This document shows positions 18,705 through 27,366 of a stretch of 64,000 nt of DNA, in pieces (the first letter of the stretch is position 1; every line of letters begins with the position of its first letter). Where the stretch lies: positions 1-64,000 of the forward strand of contig NZ_QJUA01000025.1 of the NCBI RefSeq assembly GCF_003254575.1. The letters run 5' to 3'. The DNA is from Mycobacterium kyogaense. Lineage in GTDB: Bacteria; Actinomycetota; Actinomycetes; Mycobacteriales; Mycobacteriaceae. Both the position numbers and the translations under genes were made by a program. The notes beneath the pieces are model-generated. The model was not told the DNA's origin and did not search any database. It was given only the letters and a program-made list of their open reading frames with translations.

Positions 18705-19200
18705 CCGGCCGCCACACCGACAGGCCCGAGGTGACGAGGTCGTCGAGCACGGTAGCCAGCGTCTGCAGGTCGGAGTCGGAGTAGCGAATCAGGAACTCTC
18801 GCAGCCCAGCCGACTTCTCGGCGTGCATCCGCCGGTGAACGCGCTCGAGAAGCGCACCGTCGTCGGTCAGCGTCAGGCGCACCTCTTTGCGATTGCCCGG
18901 CACCGGACCGCGGTGCACCAGACCGGCCTCGACCAGTCGTTGCACGTGCTTGGAGACGGTGCCCTTGAGTTGCCCCGTCCGCGCGGCCAATCCGACGACG
19001 TTCGTCTCCCCCTCACCGATCGCGGCCAGGACGTGGATCGCCACGGTGGGCATCTGCCGGATGGTCGACTCGAGACGATCCGGGCACGATGCGACGAGGT
19101 AGTCCCGTTCGGCGTCCCGTCCGTCATCCGCCTCGGCCAGTGCGACGAGCAGGCTCTCGATCCGGGAGACGACGTCCGCTTTGGTTGCCACGGAAACCAT
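18685..19200 (-). CDS. MarR-family transcriptional regulator (second)
   Basis: This 171-residue winged-helix regulator contains VVGLAARTGQLKGTVSKHVQRLVEAGLV (recognition helix, about residues 75-105). A basic wing RGPVPGNRKEVRLTL follows. The ATG at 19200 is the start that leaves the divergent operator region free; a longer reading to 19290 would run through it. It faces the MDR oxidoreductase gene, and repeated GGAAACCA sites lie between them. Confidence 0.85.
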   Translation of the reverse strand: MVSVATKADVVSRIESLLVALAEADDGRDAERDYLVASCPDRLESTIRQMPTVAIHVLAAIGEGETNVVGLAARTGQLKGTVSKHVQRLVEAGLVHRGPVPGNRKEVRLTLTDDGALLERVHRRMHAEKSAGLREFLIRYSDSDLQTLATVLDDLVTSGLSVWRPVSGRGR

Positions 19201-19259
19201 AGTGACATCCCGCCGATTCAGAGATATGGTTTCCACAGAAACAGTGTTCATGGAAACCA
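19192..19259. promoter_or_regulatory. GGAAACCA operator repeats between MarR and MDR oxidoreductase genes
   Basis: Three copies of an 8-base sequence surround the divergent start region: GGAAACCA at 19192-19199, its complement TGGTTTCC at 19227-19234, and GGAAACCA at 19252-19259. The last two form a perfect inverted repeat with a 17-base spacer. Inside them GTTTC-CACA-GAAAC (19229-19242) and GTGTTC-AT-GGAAAC (19244-19257) look like individual MarR palindromes. The first copy touches the regulator's start codon, so autoregulation is likely. Confidence 0.6.
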
Positions 19260-19270
19260 AGGAGCCAATG

Positions 19271-20236
19271 ATGAAAGCTGCCGTCGTCACCGCGTTCGGG
19301 CATGTGCCGCACTACGCCGACATCGACGATCCTGCCGACGACGCCATGACGGGACAGGTGCTCGCCGCGTCGGTCAAAAACCTGGAGCGCGGCCTGGTCA
19401 GCGGCAGTCATTACGGCAGCGCCGCCCTGCAACCGCCCTTCGTTCCGGGTGTCGACGGCGTGGTGGCGCTACCGGACGGCCGCCGGGTCTACAGCCAGTC
19501 GACCGGACCGCACGGGATGATGGCCGAGCGCGCCGCCGTCGACCCCTCCCGGATGGTCGAGCTGCCCAGCGGACTCGACCCCGCACTCGCGGCCGCGATC
19601 CCCAACCCGGGTCTGTCGGCGTGGTTCGCGCTCGAATACGCCGCGCAGGTGCAACCGGGGCAGTGTGTGCTCATCCTCGGCGCGACGGGGGTCACCGGCG
19701 GCGTGGCGACGCAGTTGGCCAAACACCGCTTCGGCGCGGGCCGGATCGTGGTCGCCGGCCGCAACGAGGAGCGACTGGCCGAGCTGCTCCGCGCAGGCGC
19801 GGACGACATGGTGGTTCTCGGCGACGATCTGACCGCGCAGGTGGCGGCGCGCCACACCGAACATCCCTTCGACGCGGTGCTCGACTACCTGTGGGGCCCG
19901 GTGGCCGAGAGCACTCTGGCCGCATTGGGCAACGCAGCGCTGACCGCGGAGTATCACCAGACGCGCTATGTGCAGATCGGCGCCATGGCCGGCGATCCGA
20001 TCAGCCTGCCGTCGGCAGTGCTGCGCAGCGCGGGCGTGACGCTGACCGGTGTCGGTTTCGGCAGCGTGCCCACCGAGGCACAGGCCCGGGCGTACAGCGA
20101 GTTCCTGCCCGAACTGTTCGCCATGGCCGCGGCCGGCACCCTCGACATCGACGTCACGCGCCGGCCGCTGGCCGACGTGGAGACCGTCTGGGCGTCGCCC
20201 GCGTCCGCCGGGGAACGTGTGGTGCTGATCCCGTGA
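19271..20236 (+). CDS. zinc-free MDR (quinone oxidoreductase-like) alcohol dehydrogenase family protein
   Basis: This 321-residue medium-chain dehydrogenase/reductase has the N-terminal catalytic fold without the zinc-binding Cys/His set. It has an NAD(P)-binding Rossmann motif VLILGATGVTGGVATQLA (about residues 135-155). Substrate is unknown; relatives act on quinones or enoyl compounds. Two adjacent ATGs exist at 19268 and 19271. The second is spaced six bases from AAGGAG and is preferred. Expression is probably controlled by the divergent MarR gene. It ends four bases from the convergent rho stop. Confidence 0.8.
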   Translation: MKAAVVTAFGHVPHYADIDDPADDAMTGQVLAASVKNLERGLVSGSHYGSAALQPPFVPGVDGVVALPDGRRVYSQSTGPHGMMAERAAVDPSRMVELPSGLDPALAAAIPNPGLSAWFALEYAAQVQPGQCVLILGATGVTGGVATQLAKHRFGAGRIVVAGRNEERLAELLRAGADDMVVLGDDLTAQVAARHTEHPFDAVLDYLWGPVAESTLAALGNAALTAEYHQTRYVQIGAMAGDPISLPSAVLRSAGVTLTGVGFGSVPTEAQARAYSEFLPELFAMAAAGTLDIDVTRRPLADVETVWASPASAGERVVLIP

Positions 20237-20240
20237 GGGA

Positions 20241-22283
20241 TCAGTCGTCGCTGTTGCCGCCAGGAGTGTTCTTCGAGACCTGGAGCAGGAACTCGTAGTT
20301 GTTCTTGGTCTTGCGCAGCTGGCTCATCAGCAGATCGATGGCCTGATGCGGGTCCAACCCGGAGAGCACACGGCGCAGCTTGTGCACGATCGCGAACTCG
20401 TCGGGCGAGAGCAACAGCTCGTCCTTGCGGGTGCCGGACGGGTTGACGTCCACCGCAGGGAAGACCCGGCGCTCGGCGATCTTGCGATCGAGCTTGAGCT
20501 CGGCGTTACCGGTGCCCTTGAACTCCTCGAAGATCACCGTGTCACCGGTGGAGCCCGTCTCGACCATCGCCGTGGCGATGATGGTCAGCGAACCGCCCTC
20601 TTCGATGTTGCGCGCTGCGCCGAGGAATCGCTTCGGCGGATACAGCGCGGTCGAATCGACACCGCCGGACAGGATGCGGCCGGAAGCGGGTGAGGCGTTG
20701 TTGTAGGCGCGTCCCAGTCGGGTGATCGAATCGAGCAGTACGACGACGTCCTTGCCCTGCTCGACCAGGCGCTTCGCGCGTTCGATGGCGAGCTCGGCAG
20801 CCTGGGTATGGTCTGACGGCGGCCGATCGAAGGTCGAGGCGATGACCTCACCCTTGACCGAGCGCTGCATGTCGGTGACCTCTTCGGGTCGCTCGTCGAC
20901 CAGCACGACCATCAGGTGGCACTCGGGATTGTTGCGGGTGATCGCGTTCGCGATGTCCTGCATGATCGTGGTCTTACCGGCCTTGGGCGGGGACACGATC
21001 AGCGCGCGCTGGCCTTTGCCGATGGGCATGATCAGGTCGATGACGCGCGTGGTGAGCTTGTCGCCGCTGGTCTCCAGACGCAGCCGCTGGTTCGGGTAGA
21101 GCGGCGTGAGCTTGGTGAACTCCGGCCGCTTCTTGGCCTCTTCAACCGGCTTGCCGTTGACGGAGTCGAGGCGCACGAGCGGGTTGAACTTCTGCCGGGC
21201 GTTCTGCCCGCCGCCGTCGCCCTCCTTGGGCACACGCACGGCACCGGTCACCGCGTCACCGCGGCGCAGCCCGTTCTTGCGAACCATGTTCATCGACACG
21301 TACACGTCGTTGGGGCCCGCGAGATAGCCCGAGGTGCGGACGAACGCGTAGTTGTCGAGCACGTCGAGGATGCCCGCGACCGGCTGGACGACATCGTCTT
21401 CGCGGAGCTCGGTGTCGCGCTCCGCAGCACCACCGCCACCACCTTCACCACCGCGTTCGCGGCGGCGGCGGTCGCGGAAACGGCGGCCGCGCCGGCCCTG
21501 CCGGCCGTCACCGTCGTCGTCGTTGTCTGCCTGATTACGGTCGTTGCCCTGGTTGTTGCGGTCGTTCTGCTGGTTCCGGTCGTTCTGCCGGTTGCCACCG
21601 TCGTTCTGCTGGTTCCGGTCGTTCTGCCGGTTGCCACCGTCGTTCTGCTGGTTCCGGTCGTTCTGCCGGTTGCCACCGTCGTTCTGGCGACCGCCGTCGC
21701 TCTGGTTGCGGCCCTCGTTCTGACGATTGCCGCCGTCGTTCTGACGGGCACCGTCGTTCTGGGTACGGCCGTCGCGGTCCGACTTCTCCGCCGCGTCGGG
21801 CGCGGTGTCCTTGGCGTCCTGGCTGCGGTCCGCCTTGCGCTCGGGAGCCTCGGTCGCCGCCTCTGCGCGGGGAGCGTTCTCGCCGGTTGGCTGGTCAGAA
21901 GCTTTGGGCTCGCCCTGTCCACGGGAGGCGGATCGGCGCTCGCGGCGCTGCGGGGGCGCGGTGTCGGCCGGCGCGGACGCCTCGGCAGCGGGTGCCTCGG
22001 CAGCGGGCGCCTCGGTGGCGGGTGCCTCGGCAGCGGGTGCGGCAGATTTGCCGGTGGAGTCACCGCGACGCTCGCGGATGGCGGCGATCAGTTCGCCCTT
22101 GCGCATCCCGGAGGCGCCTTCGACGCCGATCTCTTTGGCCAGCGTGCGCAGTTCGGGCAGCACCATGGAGGTGAGCGCGCCGCCGCGCCGAGCCGGTGCG
22201 GCAGGAGCGTCAGTGGTCACGGCAAGGGGCAGCGCGCCATTCTCGGCGCTCGAGTCAGCCGTGATGAGGTCCGTATCGGTCAC
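20241..22283 (-). CDS. rho: transcription termination factor Rho
   Basis: This 680-residue RNA-dependent ATPase terminates transcription as a ring hexamer. Parts in order: an N-terminal helical domain (residues 35-75); a long low-complexity region rich in Ala/Glu then Asn, Asp, Arg, Gly and Gln (about 75-285); the RNA-binding cold-shock domain (from DDVVQPVAGILDVLDNYAF); the P-loop SPPKAGKTTIMQ; and the Q/R loop region. Such an insert is known in mycobacterial Rho and adds RNA affinity. Here part of it is encoded by three identical 39-bp repeats. The GTG at 22283 follows AAAGAAAGGAAA. Confidence 0.96.
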   Translation of the reverse strand: MTDTDLITADSSAENGALPLAVTTDAPAAPARRGGALTSMVLPELRTLAKEIGVEGASGMRKGELIAAIRERRGDSTGKSAAPAAEAPATEAPAAEAPAAEASAPADTAPPQRRERRSASRGQGEPKASDQPTGENAPRAEAATEAPERKADRSQDAKDTAPDAAEKSDRDGRTQNDGARQNDGGNRQNEGRNQSDGGRQNDGGNRQNDRNQQNDGGNRQNDRNQQNDGGNRQNDRNQQNDRNNQGNDRNQADNDDDGDGRQGRRGRRFRDRRRRERGGEGGGGGAAERDTELREDDVVQPVAGILDVLDNYAFVRTSGYLAGPNDVYVSMNMVRKNGLRRGDAVTGAVRVPKEGDGGGQNARQKFNPLVRLDSVNGKPVEEAKKRPEFTKLTPLYPNQRLRLETSGDKLTTRVIDLIMPIGKGQRALIVSPPKAGKTTIMQDIANAITRNNPECHLMVVLVDERPEEVTDMQRSVKGEVIASTFDRPPSDHTQAAELAIERAKRLVEQGKDVVVLLDSITRLGRAYNNASPASGRILSGGVDSTALYPPKRFLGAARNIEEGGSLTIIATAMVETGSTGDTVIFEEFKGTGNAELKLDRKIAERRVFPAVDVNPSGTRKDELLLSPDEFAIVHKLRRVLSGLDPHQAIDLLMSQLRKTKNNYEFLLQVSKNTPGGNSDD
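21563..21679 (-). repeat. three perfect 39-bp tandem repeats inside rho
   Basis: The units 21563-21601, 21602-21640 and 21641-21679 are identical. Each encodes 13 residues made only of Asn, Asp, Arg, Gln and Gly. A partial fourth unit follows. Perfect identity suggests recent expansion by slippage or recombination, and the copy number may vary between strains. Confidence 0.9.
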
Positions 22284-22508
22284 GGATTTCCTTTCTTTCC
22301 CTCGCCGATCTTGGTCTCGCGAGGGGTTCTGTGCGCTCAGTCCAATCCGCTGAACGCTGAAGTCACACCGCCGCTAGAGCAACGGTGATCCACGGGGTCC
22401 GCCGGGAGACGACACAGCCGTCGGTCCACGAGTTGAGCACCTGAAAGAATGGGTTGTCCTGAGGTCTCTGCAGTCGACGCAGGACGAGACGCCTGCGATT
22501 GCTGGACG
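22284..22508 (-). promoter_or_regulatory. long 5' leader of rho
   Basis: If the promoter at 22515-22543 is used, rho mRNA has a leader of about 225 bases with no convincing gene. A 65-codon frame at 22363-22560 would overlap the promoter and is rejected. Long rho leaders that are targets of Rho itself are known in other bacteria, so autoregulation by early termination is possible here. No clear stem was picked out by eye. Confidence 0.45.
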
Positions 22509-22514
22509 AAAGCG

Positions 22515-22543
22515 AGAATAACCCGCATCTGAGCTGGAAGCAA
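22515..22543 (-). promoter_or_regulatory. rho promoter
   Basis: On the minus strand TTGCTT (22538-22543) and TATTCT (22515-22520) are separated by exactly 17 bases. This is the best promoter in the 310-base gap between thrB and rho. It shows that rho can be transcribed independently of the threonine genes. Confidence 0.6.
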
Positions 22544-22593
22544 GAATCGCGGTGATTCATCTGGTGCGTGTGTGACTGACGCGCTTCCGGCGA

Positions 22594-23544
22594 TCAGGGC
22601 CTGGCTGCCACACCGGCGGACCACGTCACACCGTGTCCGACCGGCGTGTTCACGACACTGAACCCGAGATCTCGACCTCGCTGCACCGCCTCCGCGGGTA
22701 GTTCGGCGTCGTGACCGAAGGCGAGCACTGCGGGCCCGGCGCCCGACAGCACTGCTGGTATGCCACAACTACGCAGGACGTCGAGGTATTCCGCGGATGC
22801 CGGCAGCGCCGGCGCACGCTGCGGTTGATGCAGCACGTCTTCGGTCGCCGCCATCAGCAGGTCGGGGCGCTCTGTCAGCGCGAGCACCAGTAGCGCTGCC
22901 CGGCTCACGTTGAAGCGGGCGTCGGTGTGGCTGACCTGGTCCGGCAGCAGTATCCGGGTTTCGGCGGTGGACGAGCGCACCGCGGGGATCGCGCTGAACA
23001 GCACGATGTCCGGATGCAGCCGGATCGGCGCCGCGGCGTAGCTCGGCGCTCCCCCGGCATCCTGGGTCCACGACACCACGGCACCACCCAGAACCGCGGC
23101 CGAGGCGTTGTCGGGATGCCCTTCGAACTCCGAGGAGACCTGCACCAGCGCCTCCGTGCACATCGGACTCGAACCTGCTTGCGCAGCAAGCCCATTGGCT
23201 GCCGCCAAACCGCCGACAACCGCAGCCGCCGAAGAACCCAGACCACGCGAGTGCGGAATGACGTTGCGGCAGCGCACGATCAGCCCGGGCGCCGACACCT
23301 TCGTCTCCCGCAATCCCCGCTCGATCGCGCGCACCACCAAATGGGTCGCATCGAGAGGAACCTGCCCCTCACCCTCACCCCGCACCTCGACGACGAGGCC
23401 GGATTCCGTTGTCTCGACGACGATTTCGTCGTAGATGCCGAGCGCGATGCCCATGCTGTCGAAACCGGGGCCCAGGTTGGCGCTCGAGGCGGCCACGACC
23501 GCGGTCGCGGTCAGACCTGGAGGCAGGGTGCGGGTCACGGACAC
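22594..23544 (-). CDS. thrB: homoserine kinase
   Basis: This 316-residue GHMP-family kinase phosphorylates homoserine in threonine synthesis. The ATP-binding motif is PHSRGLGSSAAAVVGGLA. An N-terminal substrate region (VVAASSANLGPGFDSMGIAL) and a C-terminal VLSGAGPAVLAF motif are also typical. It starts six bases after thrC ends, the last gene of hom-thrC-thrB. Confidence 0.96.
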   Translation of the reverse strand: MSVTRTLPPGLTATAVVAASSANLGPGFDSMGIALGIYDEIVVETTESGLVVEVRGEGEGQVPLDATHLVVRAIERGLRETKVSAPGLIVRCRNVIPHSRGLGSSAAAVVGGLAAANGLAAQAGSSPMCTEALVQVSSEFEGHPDNASAAVLGGAVVSWTQDAGGAPSYAAAPIRLHPDIVLFSAIPAVRSSTAETRILLPDQVSHTDARFNVSRAALLVLALTERPDLLMAATEDVLHQPQRAPALPASAEYLDVLRSCGIPAVLSGAGPAVLAFGHDAELPAEAVQRGRDLGFSVVNTPVGHGVTWSAGVAARP

Positions 23545-23550
23545 GTCAGC

Positions 23551-24630
23551 TCAGACCAGGCCGAGCTTGGCCACGACGGCTACCGGATCGACGGGAACCG
23601 GAATCACGGCGGGCATGCCCTTGAGCGCGGTGTCGGGATCTTTGAGTCCGTTGCCGGTGACGGTGCAGACCACGGTGGAACCCTTGGCCACCCAACCGTC
23701 TTCGATCGACTTCAGCAGGCCGGCGATGCTGGCCGCCGACGCCGGCTCGACGAACACGCCCTCGGTGCGGGCCACCAGGTGGTAGGCCGCGAGGATCTCT
23801 TCGTCGGTGGCCGCGAGGAACTTGCCGTCGGACTGCTGCTGCGCCTCGACCGCCTGGGTCCACGATGCCGGCGAGCCGATACGGATCGCCGTGGCGATGG
23901 TCTCGGGGTCGCTGACGGGCTCGCCTGATACCAGCGGGGCGGCGCCGGCGGCCTGCGTGCCGAGCATGCGAGGCAGTCGCGAGGCCAGGCCATCGCGGTG
24001 GTATTCGGTGTAGCCCTTCCAGTACGCGGTGATGTTCCCGGCGTTGCCCACCGGGAGGGCGTGCACATCGGGTGCGTCACCGAGCGCGTCGACGATCTCG
24101 AACGCGGCGGTCTTCTGCCCCTCGATGCGGAACGGGTTGACCGAGTTGACCAGCGACACCGTCGGGAAGTCGGCGGTCAGCTTGCGCGCCAGTTCGAGGC
24201 AGTCGTCGAAGTTGCCGTCGATCTGAATGATCTTGGCGCCGTGCATGACTGCCTGCGCGAGCTTGCCCAGCGCGATCTTGCCCTGCGGCACGAGCACCGC
24301 GCAGGTGATACCGGCCCGCGCGGCGTAGGCGGCTGCCGATGCCGACGTGTTGCCCGTCGACGCACACAGCACGGCCTGCTGACCCCGCGCGACCGCTTCG
24401 GTGACCGCCATCGTCATCCCGCGGTCCTTGAACGAGCCGGTGGGGTTGAGGCCTTCCACCTTGAGGTGCACGGTGCAGCCGGTGTAATCGGACAGCCGCG
24501 GGGCGGGCAGCAACGGAGTGCCGCCCTCGCGCAACGTGATCGGCGTCCACGACTCGTCGATGGGCAGCCGGTCGCGGTAGGCCTCGATCAGACCGGGCCA
24601 GGGCTGGTGTACGGCGCGGGTGGTGTTCAC
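23551..24630 (-). CDS. thrC: threonine synthase
   Basis: This 359-residue PLP enzyme converts O-phosphohomoserine to threonine. The PLP-binding Lys lies in NPTGSFKDRGMTMA, and the phosphate-binding glycine loop is seen as PVGNAGNITAYW. The GTG start at 24630 overlaps the hom stop (GTGA), so translation is coupled. No separate promoter is evident. Confidence 0.96.
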   Translation of the reverse strand: MNTTRAVHQPWPGLIEAYRDRLPIDESWTPITLREGGTPLLPAPRLSDYTGCTVHLKVEGLNPTGSFKDRGMTMAVTEAVARGQQAVLCASTGNTSASAAAYAARAGITCAVLVPQGKIALGKLAQAVMHGAKIIQIDGNFDDCLELARKLTADFPTVSLVNSVNPFRIEGQKTAAFEIVDALGDAPDVHALPVGNAGNITAYWKGYTEYHRDGLASRLPRMLGTQAAGAAPLVSGEPVSDPETIATAIRIGSPASWTQAVEAQQQSDGKFLAATDEEILAAYHLVARTEGVFVEPASAASIAGLLKSIEDGWVAKGSTVVCTVTGNGLKDPDTALKGMPAVIPVPVDPVAVVAKLGLV

Positions 24631-25943
24631 TCTGCAGTCCCTTCCATCCGCAGCACGCTGTTGATGCTGGACACGACTTCCAGATCAGCCAGTGCGGCAA
24701 CGGTTTCCGATAGTGCGGCGTCGGTCGCCCGGTGGGTGACCACGACGATGCGGGCGCCACAGCGCGTCCCGCCCTCGTCGACCATGCCTTCCTGACGCAC
24801 CTCGGCGATGCTGACCTCGCGCTTGGAGAACTCAGCGGCGACGGCCGACAGCACGCCGGGGCGGTCGGTGACGTTCATGTTGACGTAGTAGCGGGTCGCG
24901 ATGTCGCCGATCGGCGCCACCGGCAGCTTCGCGTACTTGGACTCTCGGGGCCCGCGCCCGCCCTGCACGCGGTTGCGGGCGGCCATCACCACGTCGCCGA
25001 GCACGGCCGACGCAGTGGGAGCGCCACCGGCACCCTGCCCGTAGAACATCAACCGGCCGGCCGCCTCGGCTTCCACGACCACCGCGTTGAATGCCCCGTT
25101 GACCGACGCCAGCGGATGGGTCAACGGGACGAGGGCGGGATAGACCCGGGCCGAAACCCGCTGCTGGCCATCGTCATCGGTGAGACGCTCGCAGATCGCG
25201 AGCAGCTTGATCGTGCACCCGAGCGCACGCGCCGAGGCGAAGTCGGCGGCGCTGACCTTGGTGATGCCCTCGCGGTACACGTCGTCGGCGGTGACCCGGG
25301 TGTGGAACGCGATCGAGGCGAGGATGGCCGCCTTGGCAGCGGCGTCGTATCCCTCGACGTCGGCGGTCGGGTCGGCTTCGGCGTACCCGAGCGCGCTGGC
25401 ATCGGCCAGGGCGCTGTGGTAATCGGCGCCCGTGCTGTCCATCGCGGACAGGATGTAGTTCGTGGTGCCGTTGACGATGCCCGCCACCCGCAGCACCGTG
25501 TCACCGGCGAGCGACTGGGTGAGCGGACGGATCACGGGGATCGCGCCGGCCACCGCCGCCTCGAAATACAGGTCCACGTGGGCGTTCTCGGCGGCCTGGG
25601 CGAGCTCGCCGGCGGCGACGGCCATCAGCGCCTTGTTGGCGGTGACGACGGACTTGCCCTGTTCCAGCGCCGCCAGGATGGCCTTGCGTGCCGGTTCCAC
25701 CGGGCCCATGAGTTCGACGACGATGTCGACATCGTCGCGCGAGACCAGTCCGTCGATGTCGTCGGTGAGCAGGTCCACCGGGACCCCGCGATCATCGGCG
25801 ACGCGGCGCACCCCGATCCCCCGGACCTCCAACGGCGCGCCGATGCGCGCGGTCAGGTCGGCCGCGCTGCGCTCGATGATGCGCACCACCTCGCTACCGA
25901 CGTTTCCGTGGCCCAGGACGGCCACTCCGATCGCGTCACTCAC
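24627..25943 (-). CDS. hom: homoserine dehydrogenase
   Basis: This 438-residue enzyme reduces aspartate semialdehyde to homoserine. The N-terminal NAD(P)-binding motif is VAVLGHGNVGSEVVRII. The catalytic region includes VNGTTNYILSAM and the substrate-binding EADPTADVEGYDAAAK. A C-terminal ACT domain (from YYVNMNVTDRPGVLSAVA) provides feedback control by threonine in this family. It starts four bases after lysA ends and heads the threonine branch. Confidence 0.97.
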   Translation of the reverse strand: MSDAIGVAVLGHGNVGSEVVRIIERSAADLTARIGAPLEVRGIGVRRVADDRGVPVDLLTDDIDGLVSRDDVDIVVELMGPVEPARKAILAALEQGKSVVTANKALMAVAAGELAQAAENAHVDLYFEAAVAGAIPVIRPLTQSLAGDTVLRVAGIVNGTTNYILSAMDSTGADYHSALADASALGYAEADPTADVEGYDAAAKAAILASIAFHTRVTADDVYREGITKVSAADFASARALGCTIKLLAICERLTDDDGQQRVSARVYPALVPLTHPLASVNGAFNAVVVEAEAAGRLMFYGQGAGGAPTASAVLGDVVMAARNRVQGGRGPRESKYAKLPVAPIGDIATRYYVNMNVTDRPGVLSAVAAEFSKREVSIAEVRQEGMVDEGGTRCGARIVVVTHRATDAALSETVAALADLEVVSSINSVLRMEGTAE

Positions 25944-25947
25944 CGCG

Positions 25948-27366
25948 TTACCTCACTTCCAGACTCAACAAGTCATCGACCGTTTCCCGGCGCAGGATCA
26001 GGCGGGTCTGCCCGTCGCGCACGGCCACCACGGCCGGCCGGCCGATCAGGTTGTATCGGCTCGACATCGAATAGCAGTATGCGCCGGTGGCCGCCACCCC
26101 GAGCAGGTCACCCGGGGTCACGTCGCCGGGCAGCCAGGCGTCGCGCACCACGATGTCGCCGCTTTCGCAGTGTTTCCCGACCACCCGGGAGAGCACCGGG
26201 GCGTCGTCTGTGGTGCGCGAGAGCAGCCGCACGTCGTATTCGGCGCCGTAGAGCGAGGTACGGATGTTGTCGCTCATCCCGCCGTCGACGCTGACGTAGC
26301 GGCGCTGCCGGTCAGTCGCGATGGCGACGTCCTTGACGGTGCCGACCTCGTAGACCGTGATGGTGCCGGGTCCGGCGATCGCCCGTCCCGGTTCGACGAC
26401 GAGCCGGGGCGCGGGCAGCCCGACGACCGCCGATTCGTTCTCGACGATCGCGCCGATCTTCGCGGCGAGGTCCTCCATCGGCGGCGGATCGTCGGATGGC
26501 AGGTAGGAGATGCCCAGCCCGCCGCCCAGGTCGACGATCGACATCTGCGCGGTCTTGTCGACGCCGAACTCGGCGACCACGTCGCGCAGCAGCCCGATCA
26601 CCCGGTGTGCGGCGAGCTCGAAGCCTGCGACGTCGAAGATCTGCGAGCCGATGTGGCTGTGCAGGCCGACCAGGCGGAGGTGGTCGGTCTCGAATACCCG
26701 TCGCACCGCGGCCATCGCCGCGCCGCTGGCCAGCGACAGCCCGAACTTCTGATCCTCGTGCGCGGTGGAGATGAACTCGTGGGTGTGGGCTTCCACACCG
26801 ACGGTGACGCGGATCAGCACGTCCTGCACGACGCCGGCGTCGCCGGCGATCGCGTCGAGGCGTTCGATCTCGGTCATCGAATCGACCACCACGTGCTCGA
26901 TCCCCGCCTGCACGGCCGCGGTCAGCTCGGCAATCGACTTGTTGTTGCCATGCAGCGCAATGCGATTGGCGGGGAAGCCGGCGTGTAGCGCGACTGCGAG
27001 CTCGCCGCCGCTGGCGACGTCGAGGGACAAGCCCTCCTCGTCGACCCAGCGTGCGATCTCGGTGCACAGGAAAGCCTTGGCCGCGTAGCGGACATGGTCG
27101 CCGCCGCCGAAGGCGGCCGCGATCTCCCTGCAGCGAGAACGGAAGTCGTCCTCGTCGACGACGAACACCGGGGTGCCGTACTCGGCGGCGATGTCCGCGA
27201 CCGACACCCCGCCGATCGTCAGGACACCGGCGTCGTCCCGAAGGGCGTTGCGAGGCCACACTTTCGGTGCCAATGCGGCGACGTCGGCCGCGGTCTGAGG
27301 CCGGGCCGGCGCGCCCGCGTGGTGAATCTCTTCAGCGTGACGGGGCCCGGCCGGGTGGGCGATCAC
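25948..27366 (-). CDS. lysA: diaminopimelate decarboxylase
   Basis: This 472-residue PLP enzyme makes lysine from meso-diaminopimelate. The PLP Lys is in VRYAAKAFLC, with HSHIGSQIFD, VEPGRAIAGPGT and GKHCESGDI as further active-site motifs. The GTG at 27366 overlaps the argS stop by three bases and gives an N-terminus about 25 residues longer than the M. tuberculosis protein. That extra segment (AHPAGPRHAEEIHH) is seen in other mycobacteria as far as I recall. No lysine riboswitch is visible. Confidence 0.95.
   Translation of the reverse strand: MIAHPAGPRHAEEIHHAGAPARPQTAADVAALAPKVWPRNALRDDAGVLTIGGVSVADIAAEYGTPVFVVDEDDFRSRCREIAAAFGGGDHVRYAAKAFLCTEIARWVDEEGLSLDVASGGELAVALHAGFPANRIALHGNNKSIAELTAAVQAGIEHVVVDSMTEIERLDAIAGDAGVVQDVLIRVTVGVEAHTHEFISTAHEDQKFGLSLASGAAMAAVRRVFETDHLRLVGLHSHIGSQIFDVAGFELAAHRVIGLLRDVVAEFGVDKTAQMSIVDLGGGLGISYLPSDDPPPMEDLAAKIGAIVENESAVVGLPAPRLVVEPGRAIAGPGTITVYEVGTVKDVAIATDRQRRYVSVDGGMSDNIRTSLYGAEYDVRLLSRTTDDAPVLSRVVGKHCESGDIVVRDAWLPGDVTPGDLLGVAATGAYCYSMSSRYNLIGRPAVVAVRDGQTRLILRRETVDDLLSLEVR

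Noticed and set aside
21563..21679. 39-bp repeats in rho as a CRISPR-like element
   Set aside because: Three adjoining identical units inside the rho reading frame, no spacers.
22363..22560. 65-codon frame upstream of rho
   Set aside because: It overlaps the predicted rho promoter, has no clear ribosome-binding site and no similarity that I recognise.
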